DNA of 64,000 bases, from assembly GCF_001307155.1 (NCBI RefSeq), contig NZ_CP012830.1:2804501-2868500 (forward strand), given 5' to 3'. Source of the DNA: Pseudomonas fluorescens (GTDB taxonomy: Bacteria; Pseudomonadota; Gammaproteobacteria; Pseudomonadales; Pseudomonadaceae). Numbering within the stretch: position 1 is the first letter of the stretch; each line of letters starts with the position of its first letter. The translations under genes were made by a program, and so were the position numbers. This document shows, piece after piece, positions 32,047-40,208 of the stretch. The notes under the pieces were generated by a model that had not been told where the DNA came from, ran no database searches, and was given only the letters and a program-made list of their open reading frames with translations.

Positions 32047-32129
32047 TGTAGGAGCTGCCGCAGGCTGCGATCTTTTGATCCGGCGTTCTTGCAGACGCCA
32101 AAAGATCGCAGCCTTCGGCAGCTCCTACA
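32047..32129. repeat. Inverted repeat of REP type (GTAGGAGCTGCCG family)
   Basis: The arms TGTAGGAGCTGCCGCAGGCT and the complement ending GCAGCTCCTACA extend through GCGATCTTTTG on both sides, giving a hairpin of about 83 bases. It lies between the immunity gene and rlmJ. Bases 31937-32046 show no gene. Confidence 0.85.
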
Positions 32130-32188
32130 GGCGGTCCTGACGTTCGGCGCAGTACAAGGTAAACTTCGCCTCCGTCGCAGGAGCAGCC

Positions 32189-33025
32189 ATGAATTATCGT
32201 CACGCCTTCCACGCCGGCAATCACGCCGATGTGTTCAAACACCTGACCTTGACCCGCCTCATCGCCTTGATGTCGCGCAAGGAGCAGCCGTTTGCCTATC
32301 TCGACACCCACGCCGGCATTGGTCTGTATGACCTGCAGGGCGATCAGGCGAGCCGTACCGGTGAATACCTGGAAGGCATCGCACGCTTGTGGGGCGAGCA
32401 GGATCTGCCGCCGCTGACCGCCGATTACATGCGGGTCTTGCATGAGATGAACCCGGATGGCGAGTTGCGCTACTACCCTGGCTCGCCGGAGTTGGCGCGG
32501 CGTTTGACCCGTCCGCAGGACCGGGTGTTGCTCAACGAGAAGCACCCGGAAGACGGGCTGTTGCTCAAGGACAACATGAAAGGCGATCGCCGGGTCAAAG
32601 TGCACTTGGGCGAAGGCTGGCACGTGCCACGGGCTTTGTTGCCGGTGCCGGAGAAGCGTGGGTTGATGCTGATTGATCCGCCGTTCGAGAAACTCGACGA
32701 GATGCAGCGTTGTGCCGCGTCTTTGAAAGAGGCGATTGGCCGGATGCGTCAAACCGTGGCGGCGATCTGGTACCCGGTGAAGGACCAGCGCATGTTGCGT
32801 CGGTTCTACCAGGACCTGGCGGGCACCGGTGCGCCGAAGTTGTTGCGCGTGGAGTTGTTGGTGCATCCGCTGGATACGCCAAACAGCCTGAATGGTTCCG
32901 GGCTGGCGATTGCCAATCCGCCGTGGGGGCTGGAGGAAGAGTTGCGCGAGTTGCTGCCGTGGCTGTCGAAGAAACTCGGCCAGACCCAGGGCGGGTGGCA
33001 GATGGATTGGTTGATCGCGGAGTAA
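32189..33025 (+). CDS. rlmJ: 23S rRNA (adenine-2030-N6)-methyltransferase RlmJ
   Basis: RlmJ methylates A2030 of 23S rRNA. The 278-residue product starts with the family signature MNYRHAFHAGNHADVFKH and has the SAM-binding YLDTHAGIGLYDL, the conserved NEKHPEDG and the catalytic tetrad DPPF (IDPPFEKLDEM, Asp163). IWYPVKDQRMLRRFY is also characteristic. Length matches the E. coli enzyme (280). The ATG has GCAGGAG 9 bases before it. It is flanked by REP elements and is probably monocistronic. Confidence 0.95.
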   Translation: MNYRHAFHAGNHADVFKHLTLTRLIALMSRKEQPFAYLDTHAGIGLYDLQGDQASRTGEYLEGIARLWGEQDLPPLTADYMRVLHEMNPDGELRYYPGSPELARRLTRPQDRVLLNEKHPEDGLLLKDNMKGDRRVKVHLGEGWHVPRALLPVPEKRGLMLIDPPFEKLDEMQRCAASLKEAIGRMRQTVAAIWYPVKDQRMLRRFYQDLAGTGAPKLLRVELLVHPLDTPNSLNGSGLAIANPPWGLEEELRELLPWLSKKLGQTQGGWQMDWLIAE

Positions 33026-33027
33026 TG

Positions 33028-33160
33028 TGTGGCGAGGGAGCTTGCTCCCGCTCGGCTGCGAAGCAGTCGTAAAATCGGTATATAGGTTCTATCTGAAAGA
33101 ACGTTGTCACTGATTTCAGGGCCGCTTCGCGCCCCAGCGGGAGCAAGCTCCCTCGCTACA
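33028..33160. repeat. REP doublet (REPIN-like, GTGGCGAGGGAGCTTGC family)
   Basis: The left arm TGTGGCGAGGGAGCTTGCTC and a right arm ending GAGCTCCCTCGCTACA are inverted, with CGGCTGCGAAGCAG/CCGCTTCGCG inner boxes. The same family as the element at 11.1 kb, with a few substitutions. It lies between the converging ends of rlmJ and msrA. Confidence 0.85.
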
Positions 33161-33177
33161 GGTACTGCGTTCACCCC

Positions 33178-33825
33178 TCAAATCGGGCAGGTCACGCCCG
33201 TGCCGCCAATCCCGCAATACCCTTCCGGGTTCTTCGCCAGGTATTGCTGGTGATAGGCCTCGGCGTAGTAAAACGTCGGGGCTTCTTCGATTTCAGTGGT
33301 GATGGTGCCGAGGCCGGCCTTGGTCAGTTCAGCCTGGAACACTTCCTTGCTGGCCTTGGCCGCTGCCAGTTGGCTTGGGTTGGTGGCGTAGATCACCGAG
33401 CGGTACTGAGTGCCGATGTCGTTGCCCTGGCGCATACCCTGCGTCGGGTTGTGCAGTTCCCAGAACATCGCCAGCAATTGTTCGTAGCTGACCTTTTCCG
33501 GCTCGTAGACCACGAGCACGACTTCGCTGTGGCCCGTCAGGCCCGAGCAGACTTCTTCGTAGGTCGGGTTCGGTGTGAAGCCACCGGCGTAACCCACCGA
33601 CGTGCTGTACACACCTTCGCGCTGCCAGAAGCGCCGCTCGGCGCCCCAGAAGCAACCCAGGCCGAAGATCGCGAAATCCACGTTGCCCGGGAACGGGCCC
33701 AGCAGTGGATGGCCGTTGACGAAGTGTTCGTCCGGCACTTTTATCGGAGTTTCGCGGCCAGGCAGAGCTTGTTCTTTAGTTGGGAGCACGTTTTTGTTCA
33801 CCAGAATTTCCGAGCGCAGAACCAT
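33178..33825 (-). CDS. msrA: Peptide methionine sulfoxide reductase MsrA
   Basis: MsrA reduces the S-form of methionine sulfoxide in proteins. The 215-residue product has the catalytic [11 protein letters not shown] motif (Cys58), [20 protein letters not shown] and the resolving cysteines near the end ([14 protein letters not shown]: Cys204 and Cys213). The N-terminal extension of about 50 residues is usual for Pseudomonas and E. coli MsrA. Electrons come from thioredoxin. The order msrA-dipA-aceF agrees with the block known from P. aeruginosa. Confidence 0.96.
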   Translation of the reverse strand: MVLRSEILVNKNVLPTKEQALPGRETPIKVPDEHFVNGHPLLGPFPGNVDFAIFGLGCFWGAERRFWQREGVYSTSVGYAGGFTPNPTYEEVCSGLTGHSEVVLVVYEPEKVSYEQLLAMFWELHNPTQGMRQGNDIGTQYRSVIYATNPSQLAAAKASKEVFQAELTKAGLGTITTEIEEAPTFYYAEAYHQQYLAKNPEGYCGIGGTGVTCPI

Positions 33826-33902
33826 GATCAGTCCTCTCAGTCAGGTTGGGATGAGCGATATACGCAATAAGACCCACAGTGTGCCCGAGTGTTACAGCGC
33901 TG

Positions 33903-36596
33903 TCAGGCGATTGGGCCACGCGGATAGCGTTTCAGCTTCTCGATCAGCTCGGCGCCCGGAATCGGCCGGTCGAACAGGTAACCCTGGCCGACATCGCAAC
34001 GGTGGCGACGGAGGAACGCCAGTTGTTCGGCGGTTTCGATGCCTTCGGCGACCACTTTGAGCTTGAGATTATGGGCCATGGCGATCACGGCCGAGGTGAT
34101 TTCCATGTCGTCCTGGTTGTCCGGGATTTCATGGATGAAGCTGCGATCGATCTTGATGATGTCGATCGGGAATTTTTTCAGGTAGCTGAGCGATGAGTAA
34201 CCGGTGCCGAAGTCGTCCATGGCCAGGGTCAGGCCCAGACGCTTGAGTTGGTCGAGCTGCAAGTGCGTATCTTCGGTGGCTTCCAGCAGCAGGCCTTCGG
34301 TCAGTTCCAGCTCCAGCAAGCGCGCGGGCAGCTGTTCTTCCTTGAGGATGTTGGCAATCGACGACACCAGGTCCGGATCGGAAAACTGCTTGGGCGACAG
34401 GTTGATCGCCACCTGCAAATTACCCAGCCCGGCGGCGGTCAGCTCTTTGCTCATGCGACATGCCTGGCGGGCAATCCATTTGCCGATGGGAATGATCAGG
34501 CCGGTTTCTTCGGCGACGCTGATGAACTGATCCGGGCGGATCATGCCCTTTTCCGGATGGTTCCAGCGCAGTAACGCTTCCATCCCCAGCAAGCGCCCGG
34601 AGCGCAGGCACAGCTTGGGCTGGTAGAACACGTCCAGCTCGTTCTGGGTCAGGGCGCGGCGCAGGTTGTTTTCCACAAACAGCTTATAGCTGGCCTCGGC
34701 GTTCAGCGCTTCGGTAAACACCTGAACCTGATGTTTGCCGTTGGCCTTGGCCTTGTGCAGCGCGAGCCCCGCGTTACGCATCAGGGTTTGCGGATCGCGG
34801 CCGTGCAGCGGTGCGCAAGCCAGCCCCACGGAACCCGTGACGCTGATCAACTGGTTGTCGACGAACATCGGTTTATCCAGCGTCATCAACAATTGGCTGG
34901 CGATCTGTTGGCCGGCTTTAAGGCTGGTGTCGTCGAGCAGCACCGCGAACTCGTTACTGGCGAAACGCGCCAGGCTGCCGCTCGGGCTCAGGCTGTTGCG
35001 CAGTCGCCGGGCCAGGCTGATCAACAGTTTGTCGCCGGTCTGGTGGCCGAGGCTGTCATTGATCCGCTTGAAGTTGTCGATGTCCACCAGCAGCAGGCAG
35101 ATCGGGCTGTCGCTGTCGCGGGCGAAACGCTCGTCGAGGTTGCGGATGAACGCCGGACGGTTGCCCAGGTTGGTCAGGTTGTCGGTGTAGGCCAGGCGCT
35201 CGATACGTTGCTGGGCGAGCTTGGTCTGGGTGATGTCTTCGTAGATGCCGATGTAGTGGGTCAGTTCACGGTTGTCGCCGTAGACCTTGGAGATCGACAA
35301 CTGGCCCCAGTAGGGTTCGAGGTTTTTGCGCCGGCTCTTGAACTCGCCCTGCCAGCTGTTGCTCTTGGCCAGGCTTGAGGGCGCGTCGAACAGTAATTCG
35401 CTGAGGTTCTCCAGCGCCGGCAGTTCCGACAGCCGATGGCCGTGGACTTCTTCGGTGCTGTACTGGGTGATCGCCGTGAAGCTCGGGTTGACGTACTCGA
35501 CCACACCGTCGCAATTGACCAGCAAAAAGGCGTTGGCACTTTGCTCGACCGCGCGCTGGAACAGGTGCAGGGCGCTGGTGGCAGTGCGGCGGTTGTGGTT
35601 GTTGATGACCTGGGCGAATTGGTCGGCCAGCTCGCCGGCGAAGGCGATTTCGTCCGACTGCCAGGCGCGGGTCATGCCGGTTTGCTCCAGGCACAGCACG
35701 CCGACTACCTGACCATCGACACGGATGCTGGCGTCGAGCATGGCATTGATGTCACGCGGGCGCAGGCTCTCGGCCATGCTTCGGGTGCGCGGGTCGCGCA
35801 TGGCATTGTGGGCGTCGATTGCGCGGCTGGTGTGCAAGGCTTCCAGGTAATCCGGGAAGTTGCTGGCGTCAATCACGTCCGGTAACCAGTGCTCTTGAGA
35901 GTCGCGGTGGTAGGCGGAAATCGGTACCAGCTTCTGGCCTTCGAGGTTCCACAGGCTCGCGCAGTCGATTTCATAGATGTCGCAGGCGCTACGGGTGATC
36001 AGTTCGGCGGCTTCTTGCAAGGAGTTGCCGGTGCTGTAGCGCTGGCGGGCGAGCAGCAGGATCAGATCTTGCTGGGCGCGAACGCGATCCAGGTGCAGCA
36101 GTTGTTCCTGCTGGGCGCGCTGGTTCAGTTCCAGGGCAATCTGCAGGCGCGAGTTCTGGGTTTCCAGGTCCAGCGCCGGTAGCAGCGGATCATCGGTAAA
36201 CAAACCGTCGACCACCAGCAGATAGCCGCGTAGCAGGTGGCGATTGTGTTGTTTATAGGCTTCGCCCAATTCGAGCAGGCTGAGGGAGCCTTGGGCGGTG
36301 TGAAGCGTGTAGCGGACCAGGTAATGCGGGCTTGCGGTCAATTGCTGCTGGATCGCATCGTGCAACTGATAGCGCGCTTCGGGCTCCATCAGGCTCGCAT
36401 AGGGTGAGCCGACCAGAGCGCACAGCTCGACAGCGGGCAAACCGAACTGGCGTTCGCAGTTTGGGTCAAGGAACAGCAGCGCCCAGCTTGGTTCATTCAG
36501 CCGTTCGAAACGCAGCATGCCGAGCCGCGAGGGCACGGGCAACTGCGTCACTACCTCGGCCACCATACGGCTGGCGGCATCGGGATGGCTTTTCAT
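33903..36596 (-). CDS. dipA: DipA-like c-di-GMP phosphodiesterase (PAS-GAF-PAS-degenerate GGDEF-EAL)
   Basis: The 897-residue protein matches, in length and position beside aceF, the P. aeruginosa dispersion phosphodiesterase DipA/Pch. An N-terminal PAS-like domain (residues 20-120) is followed by a GAF domain (about 180-340), a second PAS domain (RAVEQSANAFLLVNCDGVVE) with a PAC segment, a GGDEF domain whose active site reads ASNEF (546-550), so it cannot make c-di-GMP, and an intact EAL domain (MEALLRWNHPEKG, Glu673; LQVAINLSPKQF; LAMDDFGTGYSSLSYL; IKIDRSFI; VVAEGIETAEQ). The expected activity is hydrolysis of c-di-GMP to pGpG, lowering biofilm formation. It has no membrane helix, so it is cytoplasmic. 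Confidence 0.9.
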   Translation of the reverse strand: MKSHPDAASRMVAEVVTQLPVPSRLGMLRFERLNEPSWALLFLDPNCERQFGLPAVELCALVGSPYASLMEPEARYQLHDAIQQQLTASPHYLVRYTLHTAQGSLSLLELGEAYKQHNRHLLRGYLLVVDGLFTDDPLLPALDLETQNSRLQIALELNQRAQQEQLLHLDRVRAQQDLILLLARQRYSTGNSLQEAAELITRSACDIYEIDCASLWNLEGQKLVPISAYHRDSQEHWLPDVIDASNFPDYLEALHTSRAIDAHNAMRDPRTRSMAESLRPRDINAMLDASIRVDGQVVGVLCLEQTGMTRAWQSDEIAFAGELADQFAQVINNHNRRTATSALHLFQRAVEQSANAFLLVNCDGVVEYVNPSFTAITQYSTEEVHGHRLSELPALENLSELLFDAPSSLAKSNSWQGEFKSRRKNLEPYWGQLSISKVYGDNRELTHYIGIYEDITQTKLAQQRIERLAYTDNLTNLGNRPAFIRNLDERFARDSDSPICLLLVDIDNFKRINDSLGHQTGDKLLISLARRLRNSLSPSGSLARFASNEFAVLLDDTSLKAGQQIASQLLMTLDKPMFVDNQLISVTGSVGLACAPLHGRDPQTLMRNAGLALHKAKANGKHQVQVFTEALNAEASYKLFVENNLRRALTQNELDVFYQPKLCLRSGRLLGMEALLRWNHPEKGMIRPDQFISVAEETGLIIPIGKWIARQACRMSKELTAAGLGNLQVAINLSPKQFSDPDLVSSIANILKEEQLPARLLELELTEGLLLEATEDTHLQLDQLKRLGLTLAMDDFGTGYSSLSYLKKFPIDIIKIDRSFIHEIPDNQDDMEITSAVIAMAHNLKLKVVAEGIETAEQLAFLRRHRCDVGQGYLFDRPIPGAELIEKLKRYPRGPIA

Positions 36597-36830
36597 GGAA
36601 GAAACTCGCTTCGAAAATGCTGATCGCGCCGGGCTCGCGCCCTCTTTACTGTTGCCTGCGGCAAGGTTGCATCATGCTGCACTGACTGACAAGTAAGGAT
36701 GAAGGCTAAGTGCTATAAGACTGTATCGGCGAGGGCGGGGTTTTCTCCAGCCGGGGGCTGAAAGTAATGTGGTAGTGCGAAAAGATCGCCGCCTTGGGGG
36801 AGCTGCCGAAGGCTGCGATATTTTCCAGGC

Positions 36831-38225
36831 TTAACGCAATTTAATGTTTGTCGATTGCAGAGGGTTGCCCTCCCGGTCGTGATAACCGACGCGAATCTGC
36901 TGTGCGTCGACCACCAGGTGCGCAAAGTTATCCTGGCTGACCACGTTACTGGTCAGTTGGTGGTAATAGTCGCCCGCGGCAGTCCGCACCAGTGGCTGGT
37001 CGAGTACGAAGGTCGAGGCTTTGGCGTAGGGCAGCAGTGCGCTGTTGCACAGAGGCGACGAGACGATGGTGTGAACCTCGAAGTCCGGGTCTTCGCTGTG
37101 ACTCAGGCGGCTGGTGAGCGAACCATGAACATCACCGGAAACGATGATGACGTTCTTGATCTTGTGGGTCCGGATGGTTTCCAGCAGACGCAGGCGCTGC
37201 TCGGGAAAGGCTTGCCAGGCGTCGTCGCCATAGTGCTTGCGGTCGGGGTAGAGCATCACGCTGGTGACCACGAACTTGACCCGTGCCGGGCTGTTGATCA
37301 GCCATTTGAACAAGGTGTGTTCCTGCTCCGCATCGAGGATACGTCGGTCATCGGCCGCGAGCGTGCGTCGGGTTCGACTGTCGGTCACGAACCATTCGAT
37401 ATCCCCTTCGGAAAACTGATACCAGTAATGTTTTAGTTCGCGACTGGGTTGCCCGTTGGGCAGTAACTCATGAACAGGGCTATGACTGGCCTGATATAAC
37501 TCATACGCGGCCATTGCGTTGGTGTAGAGAAGTTTGTCGTCTGCGCTTTCGTTGGCGGGCCAGTTGTCTTCTATTTCGTGGTCATCGAGGATCATGTAAG
37601 TCGCAAGGGATGCCATTACCTTCTTTATATGTGGCTGGGAAAAAGCGGCTCGATACTTGCCGAGAATGTCCGTGTATTCCCGGTCGGGGGCGATTATGTT
37701 CAGGTCATCCAGATAAACCTGGTCACCCGTCATCAACAAGGCGCTGATCGGTGGCGATGCCGTTTCAGTCAGGGCGCCGATGGCGGCAAAAATCCGGTCG
37801 CCCTTGGCGGGTGCCGACGGCTTGCCCGCTGTCATGCGCAGGTAGCGGCATGAGCCAACGATATAGCCGCGTGCTGCAGTGGTTTTGCTTGAGGCGGTGC
37901 GAAAGCGGTAGATCTCTTTCGGCCATTGCAGGAGTAGCTCTTGCACCGTTTCCACGGTGTGTACCGGGCTCATGGTACTGAACCAGCCAGCCTGGTACTC
38001 ATAGGCGGTATCGGCGTCGAGGTTGTTGAGCGCAATAACGTCGGACAGGTCGCGAAGTGCTGTTAACGCAACAAACTGACCGGTGGGCCAGTGAGTATCA
38101 TCGGCGCGGCGATAACGTATCCCCGCAAAGGCTGGGGCATTGTTTTCTATATCGCCGCGTAAAAAAATGCGCACATGGTTAGTTGTGGTATGGCCAATAA
38201 TCGGGCCGACAGTCGGTTTAAACAT
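36831..38225 (-). CDS. PhoD-like phosphatase/phosphodiesterase, metallophosphoesterase superfamily
   Basis: The 464-residue protein has an N-terminal fibronectin-like part (NNLDADTAYEYQAGW) and a PhoD-type metallophosphatase domain with metal-site motifs YIVGSCRYLRM, LLMTGDQVYLDD, MILDDHEIEDNW and IVSGDVHGSLTSR. PhoD enzymes are Ca/Fe-dependent alkaline phosphatases or phosphodiesterases that are normally exported by Tat. No Tat or Sec signal is visible here, so this one may be cytoplasmic or have an uncommon role. From memory it is not part of the conserved dipA-aceF junction in P. aeruginosa and seems inserted. No Pho box was identified. 36597-36830 and 38226-38460 show no further gene. Confidence 0.82.
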   Translation of the reverse strand: MFKPTVGPIIGHTTTNHVRIFLRGDIENNAPAFAGIRYRRADDTHWPTGQFVALTALRDLSDVIALNNLDADTAYEYQAGWFSTMSPVHTVETVQELLLQWPKEIYRFRTASSKTTAARGYIVGSCRYLRMTAGKPSAPAKGDRIFAAIGALTETASPPISALLMTGDQVYLDDLNIIAPDREYTDILGKYRAAFSQPHIKKVMASLATYMILDDHEIEDNWPANESADDKLLYTNAMAAYELYQASHSPVHELLPNGQPSRELKHYWYQFSEGDIEWFVTDSRTRRTLAADDRRILDAEQEHTLFKWLINSPARVKFVVTSVMLYPDRKHYGDDAWQAFPEQRLRLLETIRTHKIKNVIIVSGDVHGSLTSRLSHSEDPDFEVHTIVSSPLCNSALLPYAKASTFVLDQPLVRTAAGDYYHQLTSNVVSQDNFAHLVVDAQQIRVGYHDREGNPLQSTNIKLR

Positions 38226-38461
38226 TTTCGAATCCGTTCGAAATGTAGCGGTGAAAGTTACAGTGTTTTGTGAAAGCAGTCAGTGTGCTTTGTTGGCACT
38301 ATCCTATTGTTCGTCAGGTGATAAATATTGATAGGTAAGTGGACTTTGGCTGTGGTCTGAATAAGCCACGAAAGTAGTCTCGACTGCTATCGGCGGTAGG
38401 AATACATACAACGCGTGATCGAACGTTGACGCATGCTTAAGTGACGGGTGTTTTTCCGGGC

Positions 38462-38492
38462 AAAAAAAAGCCCCGCCAAATTGGCGGGGTTG
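38462..38492 (-). terminator. Rho-independent terminator of aceEF
   Basis: On the minus strand, CCCCGCCAATTTGGCGGGG is followed by CTTTTTTT. It lies about 70 bases past the aceF stop. Confidence 0.85.
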
Positions 38493-38562
38493 AGGTACGA
38501 GCGTGGCGCTCGGAAAACGTGGAGCGCGAGTGGCCCTCCGGTGAAGGAGGGCCGCTCGGTCT

Positions 38563-40197
38563 TTACAGCAGAATGGTGCGGATGTCGCCCAGCAGGTCGC
38601 TCAGACGCTTGGTGAAGCGTGCAGCAGCTGCGCCGTTGATCACACGGTGATCGTAGGACAGCGACAGTGGCAGCATCAGTTTCGGCTGGAAGGCTTTACC
38701 GTCCCAGACTGGCTGGATGGTTGCCTTGGAAACACCGAGGATCGCCACTTCCGGCGCGTTGACGATCGGCGTGAAGCCGGTGCCGCCAATGTGTCCGAGG
38801 CTGGAAATCGTGAAGCAGGCACCTTGCATCTCGTCTGCCGAGAGCTTCTTGGTCCGGGCTTTTTCAGCCAGGGAAGCGGCTTCGGCAGCCAGTTGCAGCA
38901 GGCTCTTCTGGTCGACGTTCTTGATGACCGGTACCAGCAGGCCTTCAGGAGTGTCGACGGCGAAGCCGATGTTCACGTATTTCTTGCGGATGATCGCTTT
39001 GCCGCTTGGCGCCAGCGAGCTGTTGAAGTCCGGCAGCTCCTTGAGCAGGTGCGCGCAGGACTTGAGCAGCAGTGGCAGTACGGTCAGCTTGACGCCAGCC
39101 TTCTCGGCCACGGCTTTCTGTGCGACACGGAAAGCTTCCAGCTCAGTGATGTCAGCCGAATCGAACTGGGTCACGTGAGGCACGTTCAGCCAGCTGCGGT
39201 GCAGGTTGGCGGCGCCAGCCTGCATCAGGCGGGTCATCGGCACTTCTTCGATTTCACCGAAGCGGCTGAAGTCCACGACCGGAATCGGCGGAATACCGGC
39301 ACCGCCGGTTGCGCCTGCGGCTGGAGCTTCTTTGGCCTTCTGCATCATGGCTTTGACGTAAACCTGCACGTCTTCCTTGAGCACACGACCGTGTGGGCCA
39401 CTCGGGCTCACCGCGTTCAGCTCGACGCCGAACTCACGGGCCAGCTGACGAACCGCCGGGCCTGCGTGAACCTTGGCACCGCTTGGCGCTGGAGCAGATA
39501 CCGGCGCCGGAGCGGCGGCCTCGGTTTTTGCAACAGGTGCAGCAGCAGCAGCGGCAGGCGCAGCGGCTTGAGCCGGGGCAGCGGCAGCTGGTGCTGGCGC
39601 AGCAGGTGCCGCAGCGCCTGCCACTTTCAGCTTGAGGATAAAGTCGCCAGTGCCGACTTCGTCTTCGAGCTTGACCGCGATGCTTTCCACTACGCCGGCA
39701 GCCGGCGAAGGGATTTCCATGCTGGCCTTGTCAGACTCCAGGGTGATCAGCGATTGATCAGCCTCAACGGTGTCGCCAACCTTGACCAGTACTTCGATGA
39801 TCTTGGCCTTGCCCGACGAGCCGATGTCCGGGACGTGAATGTCCTGAACAGTGGCAGCAGCAGGCGCAGCGGCTGGTGCTGGAGCAGCTTGCGGTGCCGG
39901 TGCAGCAGCAGGTGCTGCAGCGGCCGCAGGTGCAGCGGCCGGAGCCGCAGGTGCCGCAGCGGCACCCTCGACTTCCAGTTCCATCAGCTCGTCGCCTTCT
40001 TTCAGGCGATCGCCCAGCTTCACTTTCAGGCTCTTGATGACGCCGGCCTTGGGGGCTGGAATCTCCATGCTCGCCTTGTCCGACTCAAGTGTCAGCAGGC
40101 TCTGGTCAGCTTCGATGCGATCACCGACCTTGACCAGCAATTCAATTACTTCACCTTCACCGCTGCCGATGTCAGGTACGCGAATGAGTTCGCTCAC
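38563..40197 (-). CDS. aceF: Pyruvate dehydrogenase E2, dihydrolipoyllysine acetyltransferase
   Basis: AceF transfers the acetyl group from E1 to CoA and forms the core of the pyruvate dehydrogenase complex. The 544-residue product has two lipoyl domains (residues 1-76 with lipoyl-Lys41, and about 119-190 with Lys157, both in ESDKASMEIP), joined by Ala/Pro-rich mobile linkers, a peripheral-subunit-binding domain (AGPAVRQLAREFGVELNAVS) and the catalytic domain with the active-site His in SYDHRVINGAAAARF. E. coli AceF has three lipoyl domains. It lies 11 bases after aceE in the same operon. The strong Ala/Pro linkers cause long shadow frames on the other strand. Confidence 0.97.
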   Translation of the reverse strand: MSELIRVPDIGSGEGEVIELLVKVGDRIEADQSLLTLESDKASMEIPAPKAGVIKSLKVKLGDRLKEGDELMELEVEGAAAAPAAPAAAPAAAAAPAAAPAPQAAPAPAAAPAAATVQDIHVPDIGSSGKAKIIEVLVKVGDTVEADQSLITLESDKASMEIPSPAAGVVESIAVKLEDEVGTGDFILKLKVAGAAAPAAPAPAAAAPAQAAAPAAAAAAPVAKTEAAAPAPVSAPAPSGAKVHAGPAVRQLAREFGVELNAVSPSGPHGRVLKEDVQVYVKAMMQKAKEAPAAGATGGAGIPPIPVVDFSRFGEIEEVPMTRLMQAGAANLHRSWLNVPHVTQFDSADITELEAFRVAQKAVAEKAGVKLTVLPLLLKSCAHLLKELPDFNSSLAPSGKAIIRKKYVNIGFAVDTPEGLLVPVIKNVDQKSLLQLAAEAASLAEKARTKKLSADEMQGACFTISSLGHIGGTGFTPIVNAPEVAILGVSKATIQPVWDGKAFQPKLMLPLSLSYDHRVINGAAAARFTKRLSDLLGDIRTILL

Positions 40198-40208
40198 AGA
40201 GTCTCTCC

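Noticed and set aside
36713..36925. 70-codon leftward frame after the PhoD-like gene
   Set aside because: No ribosome site or similarity; overlaps the end of the phosphatase and a REP-like fragment (36780-36830).
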